Notes under the pieces: generated by a model
Seen by the model: only the letters and a program-made list of their open reading frames with translations
The model's database searches: none
Told to the model about the DNA's origin: nothing
Position numbers and translations under genes: made by a program
Shown here: in pieces, positions 35,235-44,111 of the stretch
Numbering within the stretch: the stretch's first letter is position 1
Layout: each line of letters opens with the position of its first letter
Source: Flavitalea sp966112615
GTDB lineage: Bacteria; Bacteroidota; Bacteroidia; Chitinophagales; Chitinophagaceae
Assembly (NCBI GenBank): GCA_966112615.1
Contig: CBHWDO010000010.1
Location: 1-64,000 of the forward strand
Direction: 5' to 3'
DNA length: 64,000 nucleotides

Positions 35235-36235
35235 CAATGCAAAAGTGCATTTTTTCTTGCATGAATTTTTTCTTTCATCACATTAAAGAAACGTGATCGC
35301 TCCTTCTCTCCCACTTCACTGATCATGGTTGATTTTTTGATCAACCTTTTTATATGCTCGTCCATATATTGATTGAACGAGAGATCCTTGGTATACATGA
35401 AATTGATCACAGAATGATTTACAAAACTGATCATGTTATTGTCCAGCTTCACAAAGACCGTATTATCACCCAGCACAAATTCGTTCACATAAACTTTATA
35501 AGAACCACGTTTGACCTGCCTTGTATCACCGGGAAAAAATTTATATCCCAGCTCTGTTTCCCGTTCAATATGGTCAAGTGCTGCTTCGAGAATGGTCAGT
35601 AACCTTTCATAATCCTCCATAGTTGTAAATGCCCGGGTATTACGGTAATAATCTATCTGCCGGATCGTAGAATGAATGCTTTCAACATTCCAGATCTCCT
35701 GAGAAGGAATAATGGTATACAGTTCACCAACTTTACGCGTTAGTTCCCGAATGTTTTCGGACAAAGCTTCTACACTGAAAGTCTGCTTTGCATATTCCGG
35801 ATATTGAAGAACTGAACGAATCCAGAAAAAGAATTTAAATGCACCTAGTTCAGGGTAAAGGCAGTGATGAAAAAAAGGCATGTCCTTACATAGATAGAAC
35901 ATTTCCTTTTGCGAATAGCTATTGAATAACTGGAGCTGCTGAAGTACGCCGTTCAGGTAATTTTCAAAAGTGAAATGTTCCTGGTCAGCATTATTCCCAT
36001 TAAAAATGACGGAATTATTTTGGATATGCAGAAACTGGTCGAGAGAGATCCTGAAATGCGTGCATAGTTTCTGCAATTCATCAAACGCTATTGGTTTATC
36101 ACCACGAATTCTCCTGTATGCACTATCAGTACTAATCGACAATAAGTCAGAAATCTCATCAACCAGAGACAGGTGCGTTGCAAGCTGTGACTTTAGATGT
36201 TGAAAAAACAATACCTGGATGTTGGCCTGGTCCAT
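35234..36235 (-). CDS. HTH-domain regulator-like protein, unknown function
   Basis: The 333-residue protein has an N-terminal XRE-like helix-turn-helix at about residues 20-65: VDEISDLLSISTDSAYRRI followed by IAFDELQKLCTHFRISLDQFL. The other 260 residues are mostly helical with aromatic residues (YLCKDMPFFHHCLYPELGAFKFF) and have no motif I recognise. It may be a DNA-binding regulator with a ligand-sensing domain. Translational coupling to HMG-CoA lyase suggests it controls, or responds to, that pathway; this is inference. The gene before it is rlmB, 59 bases upstream. Confidence 0.7.
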   Translation of the reverse strand: MDQANIQVLFFQHLKSQLATHLSLVDEISDLLSISTDSAYRRIRGDKPIAFDELQKLCTHFRISLDQFLHIQNNSVIFNGNNADQEHFTFENYLNGVLQQLQLFNSYSQKEMFYLCKDMPFFHHCLYPELGAFKFFFWIRSVLQYPEYAKQTFSVEALSENIRELTRKVGELYTIIPSQEIWNVESIHSTIRQIDYYRNTRAFTTMEDYERLLTILEAALDHIERETELGYKFFPGDTRQVKRGSYKVYVNEFVLGDNTVFVKLDNNMISFVNHSVINFMYTKDLSFNQYMDEHIKRLIKKSTMISEVGEKERSRFFNVMKEKIHARKNALLH

Positions 36236-36294
36236 ATGGTTTAGGTTTTAATAGTAAGGACCGCATTCACAGGGTTATTAAATTTAATATGTTT

Positions 36295-37056
36295 TTACAA
36301 CCTTTTCTTCATTGCTTCATATAAAATAATGGCAGTTGCTACCGATACATTAAAGCTGTCGAAATCCGTAGCCATTGGTATGCTGAATTTTTCATCAGCT
36401 GCTTTTTCGAGGTATGGCTGAACACCATGCTCTTCATTACCCATGATCACGCAGCAGGGTTCTGTATAATCAAGATCATACACCATTTTGGGTTGTCGCA
36501 TTGCCGAAGTGTATACCTTAATACCATTCAGGTGCAATTCATCAATTGCTTTCAGCAAACTTCCAACCCTGCAGATATGAATACGTTCCAATGCACCAGC
36601 AGAGGATTTCATGGCTTCCTCATTCATGGAACCAGTTCCCTTATCCGGGATAATAATAGCCTGCGCTCCGCAGCATACTGCTGTACGTGCAATAGCTCCA
36701 ATATTTCTAACATCCGTTACCCCATCCAGCATAACAAACAAAGGAGTTTTTCCTTCTGCTATCACATGATCGATCACCTGCTGTAATTCCAGGTATTGTA
36801 CGAGTCCTGCATATGCGATCACGCCCTGGTGATTTGCTTTGGTAAGAAAGCTCATTTTCTCGGGAGGAACCTGTTGAATGGGGATGGCATGTTTCTTTGC
36901 CAGCCTGCGGATATCACCAATAGATTCACCACTGACATTCCTTTGAAACAGGATCTTTTCTATTGGTCTTCCGGCTTCAATTGCTTCAATAAGCGGTTGC
37001 CTTCCAATGATCAGTGTTGGTTTGGTTCTCTTTTGTTTATCAGGAAATCCTGCCAT
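36295..37056 (-). CDS. rlmB: 23S rRNA (guanosine-2'-O-)-methyltransferase RlmB / SpoU family
   Basis: The 253-residue protein has the small substrate-binding domain (LIIGRQPLIEAIEAG) and the SpoU methyltransferase domain with three knot motifs: LDGVTDVRNIGAIARTA near residue 108 (motif 1), VIMGNEEHGV near residue 205 (motif 2) and IPMATDFDSFNVSVATAI near residue 225 (motif 3). The enzyme methylates the 2'-OH of guanosine 2251 in 23S rRNA. Related TrmH-family proteins can have other targets. Its start overlaps the end of the NUDIX gene by 17 bases. Confidence 0.92.
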   Translation of the reverse strand: MAGFPDKQKRTKPTLIIGRQPLIEAIEAGRPIEKILFQRNVSGESIGDIRRLAKKHAIPIQQVPPEKMSFLTKANHQGVIAYAGLVQYLELQQVIDHVIAEGKTPLFVMLDGVTDVRNIGAIARTAVCCGAQAIIIPDKGTGSMNEEAMKSSAGALERIHICRVGSLLKAIDELHLNGIKVYTSAMRQPKMVYDLDYTEPCCVIMGNEEHGVQPYLEKAADEKFSIPMATDFDSFNVSVATAIILYEAMKKRL

Positions 37057-37606
37057 CGAGTAACATGATTTTTACTTTATAAATTGCTGCCATAGATAAG
37101 GAATCTGTGATCTGTCCATTCTCCACCATTCTGTAAGCCTCTTCAAATGGCAGTTTCCATACTTCAATTTTTTCTGTTTCCTCCGGCTCTGCTTCAAATT
37201 GTTGAAGCCCGCGGGCAAGGTAGCATTTCCCAAATTCATCCGCAATGGAATTGGTGAGATGCATATCAAACAGGTGAATGATCTCCCGGGCCTTTAGCCC
37301 CGTCTCTTCCTGTAATTCCCTTGCTGCAGTTTCTGCAGGATCTTCACCCTGGGGGCATCCACCTTCGGGGATCTCCCAACTATACTGGTTGAGGGTAAAA
37401 CGATACTGCCCAACCAGGTAAGTGTTCATTTGATCGTCCAGTGGCAGAACGCCCACGCCAATATTCTTGAAATGAACTTTACCGTAGATTCCTTTATTTC
37501 CTGAAGGATTGATCACATCGTATTCAGTGACCTTCATCCATGGATTCTCATACATGGGCTTTTCAGCCAGTATGGTCCATGGATTTTGCTGATCATTATT
37601 GGTCAT
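37040..37606 (-). CDS. NUDIX hydrolase (ADP-ribose pyrophosphatase-like)
   Basis: The 188-residue protein has a full Nudix box GGCPQGEDPAETAARELQ-EETG near residue 82 (GX5EX7REUXEEXG). YSWEIPEGG just before it is typical of ADP-ribose pyrophosphatases. Such enzymes clear nucleoside diphosphate compounds from the cytoplasm; the substrate is inferred. Upstream, 37607-37690 holds the metK terminator. The gene overlaps the start of rlmB and leads the minus-strand run rlmB, HTH, HMG-CoA lyase, GSCFA. Confidence 0.9.
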   Translation of the reverse strand: MTNNDQQNPWTILAEKPMYENPWMKVTEYDVINPSGNKGIYGKVHFKNIGVGVLPLDDQMNTYLVGQYRFTLNQYSWEIPEGGCPQGEDPAETAARELQEETGLKAREIIHLFDMHLTNSIADEFGKCYLARGLQQFEAEPEETEKIEVWKLPFEEAYRMVENGQITDSLSMAAIYKVKIMLLDGRIS

Positions 37607-37613
37607 GGTATAT

Positions 37614-37669
37614 ACTTAAAAAAATTACCAGTTTACAGGCAAAGATCGTGCTCTACCGCAAACTGGTAA
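37614..37669 (-). terminator. Terminator of metK (long-loop hairpin with T8 tract)
   Basis: A 10-bp inverted repeat (TTACCAGTTT and AAACTGGTAA) with a 25-base loop lies 22 bases after the metK stop. On the minus strand it is followed directly by eight T residues. Confidence 0.72.
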
Positions 37670-37690
37670 CAGTATGATTTGAAATCAGGA

Positions 37691-38941
37691 TTAAAGTCCG
37701 AATGCCTTCTTCACCTGGTCAACATAATCTAATTTCTCCCATGTAAAGAGTTCCACTTCATGTGATACTACTCTACCTTCCGGAGATTTGAATGTTTTCT
37801 TTACAACTTTTGATTTACGTCCCATATGGCCATAAGCTGCAGTTTCACTGTAGATCGGAGTGCGTAGTTTCAAGCGCTGTTCGATAAAGTAAGGACGCAT
37901 ATCAAACAGTTCTTCTACTTTCTTAGCGATCTCTCCATCTTTCATATCCACTTTCGCAGTACCGTAAGTATTGATGTAGATCCCCATTGGTTTTGCAACG
38001 CCAATAGCGTATGAAACCTGCACCAGTACTTCATCACAAAGTCCGGCAGCAACCAGGTTCTTTGCAATATGACGGGTTGCATAAGCAGCGGAACGGTCAA
38101 CCTTTGAAGGATCTTTTCCACTGAAAGCACCCCCACCGTGTGCACCTTTTCCACCGTAGGTATCAACAATGATCTTTCTTCCGGTTAAACCAGTATCACC
38201 ATGCGGACCACCGATCACGAATTTACCGGTTGGATTCACGAAGTATTTGATATCTCCTACAAAGTATTTTTCGTAAGAAGGATATTTTGATTTGATCCTT
38301 GGTATCAGGATGTTCTTAATATCATCTGCGATCTTCTTCAACATTGCTTCATCTTCTCCAAACTCATCATGCTGAGTAGAGATGACGATGGTATCAATTC
38401 TTACAGGCTTGTTATTATCATCGTATTCCAGTGTAACCTGGCTTTTTGCATCCGGACGAAGATATTTGATCTCGTTGTTCTCTCTTCTAAGCTCCGCCAG
38501 TTCCTGCAACAACTTGTGTGCAAGATCAAGTGCCAAAGGCATGTAATCTTCAGTTTCATTTACAGCATAACCGAACATCATACCCTGGTCGCCGGCGCCC
38601 TGCTCTTCCTTTACTTTGCGGTCAACACCCTGGTTAATATCCGAAGACTGTTCGTGAATAGCAGACAACACTCCGCAGCTGTTACCTTCAAACATGTATT
38701 CACTCTTGGTATAGCCTATCTTCAAAATAACATCACGTGCGATCTTCTGCACATCCAGGTAAGCGCTTGATTTCACTTCACCTGCAAGTACAACCTGCCC
38801 GGTTGTTACCAGCGTTTCGCAGGCAACTTTAGATTCAGGATCAAAAGCAAGAAAATTATCTATCAAAGCATCAGAGATCTGGTCTGCAACTTTATCTGGA
38901 TGACCTTCCGATACACTCTCTGAAGTAAACAAATAAGGCAT
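37691..38941 (-). CDS. metK: S-adenosylmethionine synthetase
   Basis: The 416-residue protein begins LFTSESVSEGHPDKVADQISDA in the usual form (SEGHPDK at residues 10-16). It has the signature GAGDQGMMFGYA near residue 117 and the P-loop GGGAFSGKDPSKVDRSAAY near residue 268. It makes S-adenosylmethionine from methionine and ATP. Length is slightly above the E. coli enzyme (384), mostly from a charged insert (KIKYLRPDAKSQVTLEYDDNNK region). It has its own -7 box and a terminator. The 61-base leader is too short for a known SAM riboswitch. Confidence 0.97.
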   Translation of the reverse strand: MPYLFTSESVSEGHPDKVADQISDALIDNFLAFDPESKVACETLVTTGQVVLAGEVKSSAYLDVQKIARDVILKIGYTKSEYMFEGNSCGVLSAIHEQSSDINQGVDRKVKEEQGAGDQGMMFGYAVNETEDYMPLALDLAHKLLQELAELRRENNEIKYLRPDAKSQVTLEYDDNNKPVRIDTIVISTQHDEFGEDEAMLKKIADDIKNILIPRIKSKYPSYEKYFVGDIKYFVNPTGKFVIGGPHGDTGLTGRKIIVDTYGGKGAHGGGAFSGKDPSKVDRSAAYATRHIAKNLVAAGLCDEVLVQVSYAIGVAKPMGIYINTYGTAKVDMKDGEIAKKVEELFDMRPYFIEQRLKLRTPIYSETAAYGHMGRKSKVVKKTFKSPEGRVVSHEVELFTWEKLDYVDQVKKAFGL

Positions 38942-38984
38942 GGGAGTTAATTTGATTAATTAAAACTGCTTAAAAAAATACGGG

Positions 38985-38992
38985 CAAATATA
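38985..38992 (-). promoter_or_regulatory. Bacteroidota -7 box (TATATTTG) of metK
   Basis: An exact TAnnTTTG on the minus strand, 43 bases before the metK ATG, in the gap after the DUF4270 gene. Confidence 0.45.
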
Positions 38993-39002
38993 AGCGGGTA
39001 AC

Positions 39003-40424
39003 TTATATTTTGGAATAAATAATTCTCAACCTCATACGGTTGGTTGGATGCGCTCCGCCACCCAATACTACCCTACCCCTGGCAACCGGTGTATTGATGT
39101 AAATTGAACGGTAACGAACCACCTGTCCATTTGGTGCGAGATAATTTACGTTGGCAATATAAGGTGAGTACAACCTCAGTTTCCAGTTCTTTTCCTTACG
39201 GGTAAGAATGCCCTGAACATACCTTGACAGGTTGAAATTATATTTACCATTTCTCAGCGTTCCTCCCAATGTTGAAATATCATAGAAAGGTGCTGAAGTT
39301 GTTTGTATGAAATCATGCCTGATCGAATAAGATGAATCTTCATCATCACTCAATGCATCGAGGTAAAGAATATTTTGTGCTGCATAGTCTTCACTTCCTT
39401 CGGATGGAATGGTTTCCACCACAAGTTCTGCCAGGTGAACAACCTTGTTGGTCATGGTATCCAGTCCCGGTATCCTGATCTTTGCATAAGATCCCGGTGT
39501 GCTCTGCAAATAGATCTTTTCATCATTTGCAGTTGCATTGGTAACATTGGCCAGGTAATTTCCTGCTGGTGTTCTTTTCACAATATTGGCATTCGGATCA
39601 TCGCTGTAAATGAATACTGGGTTGATAGTATCCTGCTTGCCATTACGTGTAACACGGCTATAGAAGGTAAGCCTTGTTTGTGTGTTATTATTCAGGTCGA
39701 AATATGCCAGTGCTTTCTTAACCGGCGATGCTCCTTCATTTATACGAACTTCAAATCCTTTGAAATTACGCTTGAAGATGGAGTCATTTTTATATTCCAG
39801 CGTGGAATCATAGTTTACAAATCGACGGGCAAAGTTGGTATCCAGCTTGATCCTCAACTCATTTTTCTTTCTTACCGAATCCTTGTAATTATTATAGAAG
39901 ACAGAATCATTCAGTGTTGAAAAATCAACCTGCTTTGATCCAAGAACAGTAGGAATTACAGGAAAATTTCCGGCGGTCAGGCGATAGGAAGAATCCTTCC
40001 TGAACACCGCTTCCTGGTCGATCTCCCGAACTTCAAATGTCTGGATAGAATTGGAATCACCATAAGCCTGTGTATAGGCAAGTGATAAAACCAATGAGTC
40101 GATGACTACCGAATCCTTATTTAAAAAAGGGAAAGCCGGGAAATTCAGTGGCTCTGTAGTAAAGTAAAGTGAAGCTTCAGTTTTGCCAAATTCCGGATCG
40201 CTTTCAATGATCCCGATGGCATGCTGCTCTTCAAACATCCTGGTAGTATCATCAAACAGGATATTATCGGTTTCCACATCAAGAATTGCTTCGAAAGTAT
40301 TGATGTTATCCACTACGGGTATCAACCCTGAACCGATCTCTGTAAAATCAACCTTTGAACATGATGCATAAACCAGGGAGATCAAAACCGATGCTAATAG
40401 AATGCCGGGAAATGTACGCTTCAC
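39003..40424 (-). CDS. DUF4270 lipoprotein
   Basis: The 473-residue protein has a lipoprotein signal (RTFPGILLASVLISLVYASC, cysteine at about residue 22). It continues with FTEIGSGLIPVVDNINTF, the usual opening of DUF4270 proteins, and ends in a strand-rich C-terminus (RGRVVLGGGAHPTNRMRLRI). The family is widespread in Bacteroidota and uncharacterised. The start codon is GTG at 40424: no in-frame ATG precedes the signal peptide core and the context excludes other starts. The gene lies 27 bases after the glycogen-synthase-like gene, a pairing I believe is conserved in the phylum. Confidence 0.87.
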   Translation of the reverse strand: MKRTFPGILLASVLISLVYASCSKVDFTEIGSGLIPVVDNINTFEAILDVETDNILFDDTTRMFEEQHAIGIIESDPEFGKTEASLYFTTEPLNFPAFPFLNKDSVVIDSLVLSLAYTQAYGDSNSIQTFEVREIDQEAVFRKDSSYRLTAGNFPVIPTVLGSKQVDFSTLNDSVFYNNYKDSVRKKNELRIKLDTNFARRFVNYDSTLEYKNDSIFKRNFKGFEVRINEGASPVKKALAYFDLNNNTQTRLTFYSRVTRNGKQDTINPVFIYSDDPNANIVKRTPAGNYLANVTNATANDEKIYLQSTPGSYAKIRIPGLDTMTNKVVHLAELVVETIPSEGSEDYAAQNILYLDALSDDEDSSYSIRHDFIQTTSAPFYDISTLGGTLRNGKYNFNLSRYVQGILTRKEKNWKLRLYSPYIANVNYLAPNGQVVRYRSIYINTPVARGRVVLGGGAHPTNRMRLRIIYSKI

Positions 40425-40451
40425 AAATCGATGTTATTGGTTACTTATGAA

Positions 40452-41264
40452 CTATTTTGAAAGGTCGGTATACAAATTCAAATACTCTGTTAAATCAGAC
40501 TCTGCATTAAAGTTGACAACCTTCTTGCCTTTAACCTTACCAAATTCATCCACCAGTTTCTTGTCGATCTTTTCCGCACCGAATGTTATGGCATCAGCAT
40601 AAGCAGCTCCTCCCCTCATCATGGCAACATTATTGGCCTCTTTGAAAGGTTCAAGTTCCTTATCCTTCAGTGAATTATTGATGTTTGCCAGTTTGGTAAA
40701 ATCTTCTCCCAGGCTTTCTTCAAAAGTGTTGTTTCCAATGGTGTAGATCACTTTGCTGTGAGCAAATACCGGCTCTTTCTTATAGAATGTTTTCAGGTAT
40801 AAAGGAATCAGACCAGTCATCCAGCCACTGCAGTGGATCAGGTCAGGAGGCCATCCGAATTTCTTCACGGTTTCCAAAGCACCCTTACAAAAAAATGCAG
40901 TTCTCAGACCATTGTCATCAAACCACTCTTCCTTATCATCATGAAAAATGTATTTTCTCTTGAAAAGATCTTCATTATCAAGGAAATAAACCTGCAACCT
41001 TGCATTTGGTAAGGAAGCTACTTTGATCTGCAATGGGTAATCATCGTTATCGACAGATACATTGATACCCGACAAACGAACCACTTCATGCAAACGATGA
41101 CGTCTCTCATTGATTATACCAAATCTTGGCATAATGCACCTAACTTCGAACCCACTTTCATTTGCTTTTATTGCCAACCTGTTTACGATCTCGGAAAACT
41201 CGGTCAACTCCAGGTAAGGAGACATTTCGTTGGCAATAAATAAAATTCGTTTCTTTGTCAGCAT
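40452..41264 (-). CDS. Glycogen/starch synthase N-terminal (GT5) domain protein, stand-alone
   Basis: The 270-residue protein opens RILFIANEMSPYLELTEFS, which matches the GT5 catalytic domain of glycogen synthases (normally ...EVAPFAKVGGL). It continues with RCIMPRFG and HCSGWMTGLIPLYLK near residue 148. The KxGG ADP-glucose motif is missing; the corresponding segment reads ELTEFSEIVNRLA. The C-terminal GT1-like half (about 200 residues) is absent and no remnant follows. A complete glycogen synthase function is therefore doubtful. It is divergent from panC, and the DUF4270 gene follows. Confidence 0.82.
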   Translation of the reverse strand: MLTKKRILFIANEMSPYLELTEFSEIVNRLAIKANESGFEVRCIMPRFGIINERRHRLHEVVRLSGINVSVDNDDYPLQIKVASLPNARLQVYFLDNEDLFKRKYIFHDDKEEWFDDNGLRTAFFCKGALETVKKFGWPPDLIHCSGWMTGLIPLYLKTFYKKEPVFAHSKVIYTIGNNTFEESLGEDFTKLANINNSLKDKELEPFKEANNVAMMRGGAAYADAITFGAEKIDKKLVDEFGKVKGKKVVNFNAESDLTEYLNLYTDLSK

Positions 41265-41299
41265 TCTTTAAGAATTGATAAACGCAAAAAAATTGTGTG

Positions 41300-41307
41300 C
41301 AAAGGTA
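41300..41307 (-). promoter_or_regulatory. Bacteroidota -7 box (TACCTTTG) of the GT5-domain gene
   Basis: An exact TAnnTTTG on the minus strand, 35 bases before the ATG at 41264, in the divergent gap shared with panC. Confidence 0.45.
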
Positions 41308-41369
41308 AGGATTTATCTTGGAAGAAATCTTAAGGTTGGTTCCTAACTGGCTCACGCACTTCCCCTAAC

Positions 41370-42212
41370 ATGCTGGTGATCATCAAAACTGCCGAAGCGC
41401 TAAGGAATTATCTGGATAAGTTTAGATCAGTTGAAACGGGCTTTGTTCCTACCATGGGTGCATTGCATGAAGGACATCTTACCCTTATCGAAAGGTCCAG
41501 GAAAACGGCCCAAAAAACCATCTGCAGCATATTTGTAAATCCTACACAATTCAATGATCCCGCGGATTTTGCAAAGTATCCGAAAACCATTGAAGAAGAC
41601 ATCCTTAAACTTGAATCAGCAGGTTGCGATATTTTATATATGCCTTCTGTAGAAGATATTTACCGGGAAGGAACCATAAACCTGGAGCATTATGAACTGG
41701 GCCGACTGGAAACCCTGTATGAGGGCAAATACAGACCAGGCCACTTCCAGGGAGTTTGCCAGATCATGAAAAGATTATTGAAAATTGTTGAGCCAGATCA
41801 TCTTTTTATGGGTCAAAAAGATTACCAGCAATGTATGGTGGTGAAGGAAATGATAAGGCTGACCGGGATAAAAACAAAATTTCACACCATTCCAACCATC
41901 AGGGAAACTTCCGGACTGGCTATGAGCTCCAGGAACCTTCGCCTGACCGAAGAAAACAGGGAAAAAGCTGCATCCATTCACCAGGCAATGCAGTTAATGA
42001 AAGATAATATGAGGGCCGATCTTCAACCTGCCATATCCCTTGGTCAAAACCTGTTATTAGAACAGGGATTTAAAATCGACTACCTGGAATTTGCAGATGC
42101 CACAACCCTTGAACCAATCGTAAACTGGGATGGACGATCAGACCTGGTGATCCTTGCAGCAGTTTTTTTGCAGGATGTAAGGCTGATCGATAACCTGTTG
42201 ACAGCCCGTTAA
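41370..42212 (+). CDS. panC: Pantothenate synthetase
   Basis: The 280-residue protein has the HIGH-type motif VPTMGALHEGHLTLI near residue 27, SIFVNPTQFNDPADFAKYPKT (in short FVNPTQFN), FMGQKDYQQCMVV near residue 148 and the KMSKS-like SSRNLRLTEENR near residue 186. It joins pantoate and beta-alanine using ATP. The next gene, panD, makes beta-alanine, so the two supply one pathway. No panB is in the window. The gene is divergent from the GT5-domain gene. Confidence 0.97.
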   Translation: MLVIIKTAEALRNYLDKFRSVETGFVPTMGALHEGHLTLIERSRKTAQKTICSIFVNPTQFNDPADFAKYPKTIEEDILKLESAGCDILYMPSVEDIYREGTINLEHYELGRLETLYEGKYRPGHFQGVCQIMKRLLKIVEPDHLFMGQKDYQQCMVVKEMIRLTGIKTKFHTIPTIRETSGLAMSSRNLRLTEENREKAASIHQAMQLMKDNMRADLQPAISLGQNLLLEQGFKIDYLEFADATTLEPIVNWDGRSDLVILAAVFLQDVRLIDNLLTAR

Positions 42213-42239
42213 TTTTACTTACAGTCTGATTTAATTATA

Positions 42240-42247
42240 TAGCTTTG
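42240..42247 (+). promoter_or_regulatory. Bacteroidota -7 box (TAGCTTTG) of panD
   Basis: An exact TAnnTTTG match ends 8 bases before the panD ATG, inside the 43-base panC-panD gap. It implies a second promoter and a very short leader. Confidence 0.5.
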
Positions 42248-42255
42248 CGCCTGCT

Positions 42256-42600
42256 ATGGAAATTGAAGTTTTAAAATCGAAGGTTCACCGTGCTGTGATC
42301 ACTGAAGCCAACCTGAATTATGTGGGAAGTCTTACACTGGATGAAGATCTGATGGAGGCTGCCAACATGATCGAATATGAAAAGATACAGGTAGTGAATG
42401 TCAACAACGGCAGCAGGATTGAAACCTATCTTATTAAAGGAAAAAGAGGTTCCGGAGTGTGTTGTCTGAATGGGCCGGCCGCAAGACAGGGAGCTGTTGG
42501 TGATATTGTGATCATCATTTCCTACGCAACCATGGATTTTGAAAAAGCAAAGACCTTTAAACCATGGGTTGTATTTCCAAATGAAGGAAATAAATTATAA
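42256..42600 (+). CDS. panD: Aspartate 1-decarboxylase
   Basis: The 114-residue proenzyme has KSKVHRAVITEANLNYVGS. The glycine 24-serine 25 bond is where it self-cleaves to create the pyruvoyl cofactor. The arginine-containing block KGKRGSGVCCLNGPAARQG and IIISYATM follow. It makes beta-alanine from aspartate for pantothenate and CoA synthesis. The size is slightly under the 126 residues of the E. coli protein. It may be transcribed from the panC promoter and from its own -7 box. Confidence 0.97.
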   Translation: MEIEVLKSKVHRAVITEANLNYVGSLTLDEDLMEAANMIEYEKIQVVNVNNGSRIETYLIKGKRGSGVCCLNGPAARQGAVGDIVIIISYATMDFEKAKTFKPWVVFPNEGNKL

Positions 42601-42625
42601 TCTCTCTTTCATCAATACCTGATAC

Positions 42626-43630
42626 ATGACTAAAAAGATATCCGGGGTACTTCAGTATGTTTTTTTCCTGGGCCTGGGTATTTTTCTGTTATGGCTTACG
42701 CTGCGAAAATCTGACTGGAACGCTATTCTTCAGGATCTTTCCGATGCGCGATATATCTATCTTTTACCGGCAACCCTGATGTTGCTCGTGAGTCATTTTA
42801 TTCGTGGATTACGTTGGAAGATCCTCATGGAACCCCTGGGCTATAAACCTTCGCTGGTCAATACCTTTCTTGCTGTAATGGTTGGATACTGGGCCAATCT
42901 TGCAGTGCCCAGGCTTGGCGAAATTCTGAAATGTACCATCCTGGCGAGGTATGAAAAGGTTCCCGCGGATAAACTGGTTGGAACGATCGTAGCTGAAAGA
43001 GCTTTTGATGTGGTAAGTCTGCTGGTAGTTTTTATGATCACCATCTTTATCCAGTACGATGTGATCGGAGATTTTACTACCAGGACCCTGGGAGGTTTCT
43101 TTACGTCAAAAGCAGGCGGATTATCGTTTTTGAAATTAGGCATCGTCGTTTTTATTCTTGTTGCACTCATTGCCATTGCCATATTTATTTTGAAGAAATA
43201 CCGTGATCATGGACTGGTTATAAAGATCAGGACTATCCTTGCTGGTATCTGGCAGGGATTGATCAGCGTAAGGTATATCCGCAATAAAGGGCTGTTCTTC
43301 CTCTACACTGTATTGATCTGGGCTTTATACTTATTAAGCACCTATATGGGCTTTTTTGCCATGCGGGATATGAGTCAGTATGGTTTGCCGGCAGCCTTTT
43401 CAGCACTTAGTTTTGGAAGCCTGGGAATGATCATTCCTTCACCAGGAGGAATTGGATCTTTTCAATATGCAGTTCAGCAGGTCATGATATTGTATGGAAT
43501 CAGTCCGGAAAAAGGATTGAGCCTTGGTATGTTGATTTGGCTTGCACAAACAGGAATTATCATTATTTTCGGTACGATCTGTTTTCTATTATTACCCATC
43601 ATCAACAAGAAAAGACATGAAAAGGCCTGA
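42626..43630 (+). CDS. Lysylphosphatidylglycerol synthase TM-region / UPF0104 membrane protein
   Basis: The 334-residue protein has eight or so membrane helices. It carries the family blocks LLVSHFIRGLRWKILMEPLG near residue 52 (in short HFIRGLRWK), NLAVPRLGEILKCTILARYE near residue 88, and IPSPGGIGSFQYAVQQVMILYG near residue 270 (in short SPGGIGSFQ). It corresponds to the flippase-like domain of MprF without the aminoacyl-transferase half. It may move a lipid across the inner membrane; the cargo is unknown. The following rfaE2 gene overlaps its end by 14 bases. Confidence 0.87.
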   Translation: MTKKISGVLQYVFFLGLGIFLLWLTLRKSDWNAILQDLSDARYIYLLPATLMLLVSHFIRGLRWKILMEPLGYKPSLVNTFLAVMVGYWANLAVPRLGEILKCTILARYEKVPADKLVGTIVAERAFDVVSLLVVFMITIFIQYDVIGDFTTRTLGGFFTSKAGGLSFLKLGIVVFILVALIAIAIFILKKYRDHGLVIKIRTILAGIWQGLISVRYIRNKGLFFLYTVLIWALYLLSTYMGFFAMRDMSQYGLPAAFSALSFGSLGMIIPSPGGIGSFQYAVQQVMILYGISPEKGLSLGMLIWLAQTGIIIIFGTICFLLLPIINKKRHEKA

Positions 43631-44105
43631 TACATTGGTTCAGAAGATCATGACAAGAGAGGAAGCAGTAAAGAGACTGGCTCAATGGAGATTGTTGGGA
43701 AAAAAAGTGGCATTTACCAATGGCTGTTTTGATATCCTGCACAGGGGACATATTTCATCTCTTTCAGATGCGGCTAAAGAAGCGGATTTTTTGATCGTAG
43801 GACTTAATTCTGATGCTTCTACCAAGAGGCTCAAAGGTCCAACCCGTCCAATTAATGATGAGGATTCAAGAGCAATTGTTTTATCGAGCCTGTTAATGGT
43901 TGATGGGGTAGTAATTTTTGAAGAAGACACACCGCTTGAATTGATAAAGGCACTCCATCCTGATGTTCTTGTTAAAGGCGGTGACTATACAATTGACCAG
44001 ATCGTAGGAGCCAAAGAAGTTCAGGAAAACGGCGGGCGTGTGGTTATAAATCCAATTGTAGAGGGGTTTTCAACAACAAATATTGAGAAAAAACTAAATT
44101 CCTAA
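43617..44105 (+). CDS. rfaE2: D-glycero-beta-D-manno-heptose 1-phosphate adenylyltransferase
   Basis: About 162 residues, with the nucleotidyltransferase motif TNGCFDILHRGHISSL (HxGH) near residue 36, VGLNSDASTKRLKGPTRPI near residue 61 (in short NSDASTKRLKG) and the C-terminal VKGGDYT block. It makes ADP-heptose, used in the LPS inner core. It is the adenylyltransferase half of the two-domain HldE of E. coli; a separate kinase gene should exist elsewhere. I chose the start at 43617 (MKRPDT), because the earlier ATG at 43542 would give 25 residues read inside the upstream gene. Confidence 0.92.
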   Translation: MKRPDTLVQKIMTREEAVKRLAQWRLLGKKVAFTNGCFDILHRGHISSLSDAAKEADFLIVGLNSDASTKRLKGPTRPINDEDSRAIVLSSLLMVDGVVIFEEDTPLELIKALHPDVLVKGGDYTIDQIVGAKEVQENGGRVVINPIVEGFSTTNIEKKLNS

Positions 44106-44111
44106 CCCTTC

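Noticed and set aside
38942..39002. SAM riboswitch upstream of metK
   Set aside because: The leader is about 60 bases, AT-rich, and shows no pairing pattern of known SAM riboswitch classes; a -7 box occupies part of it.
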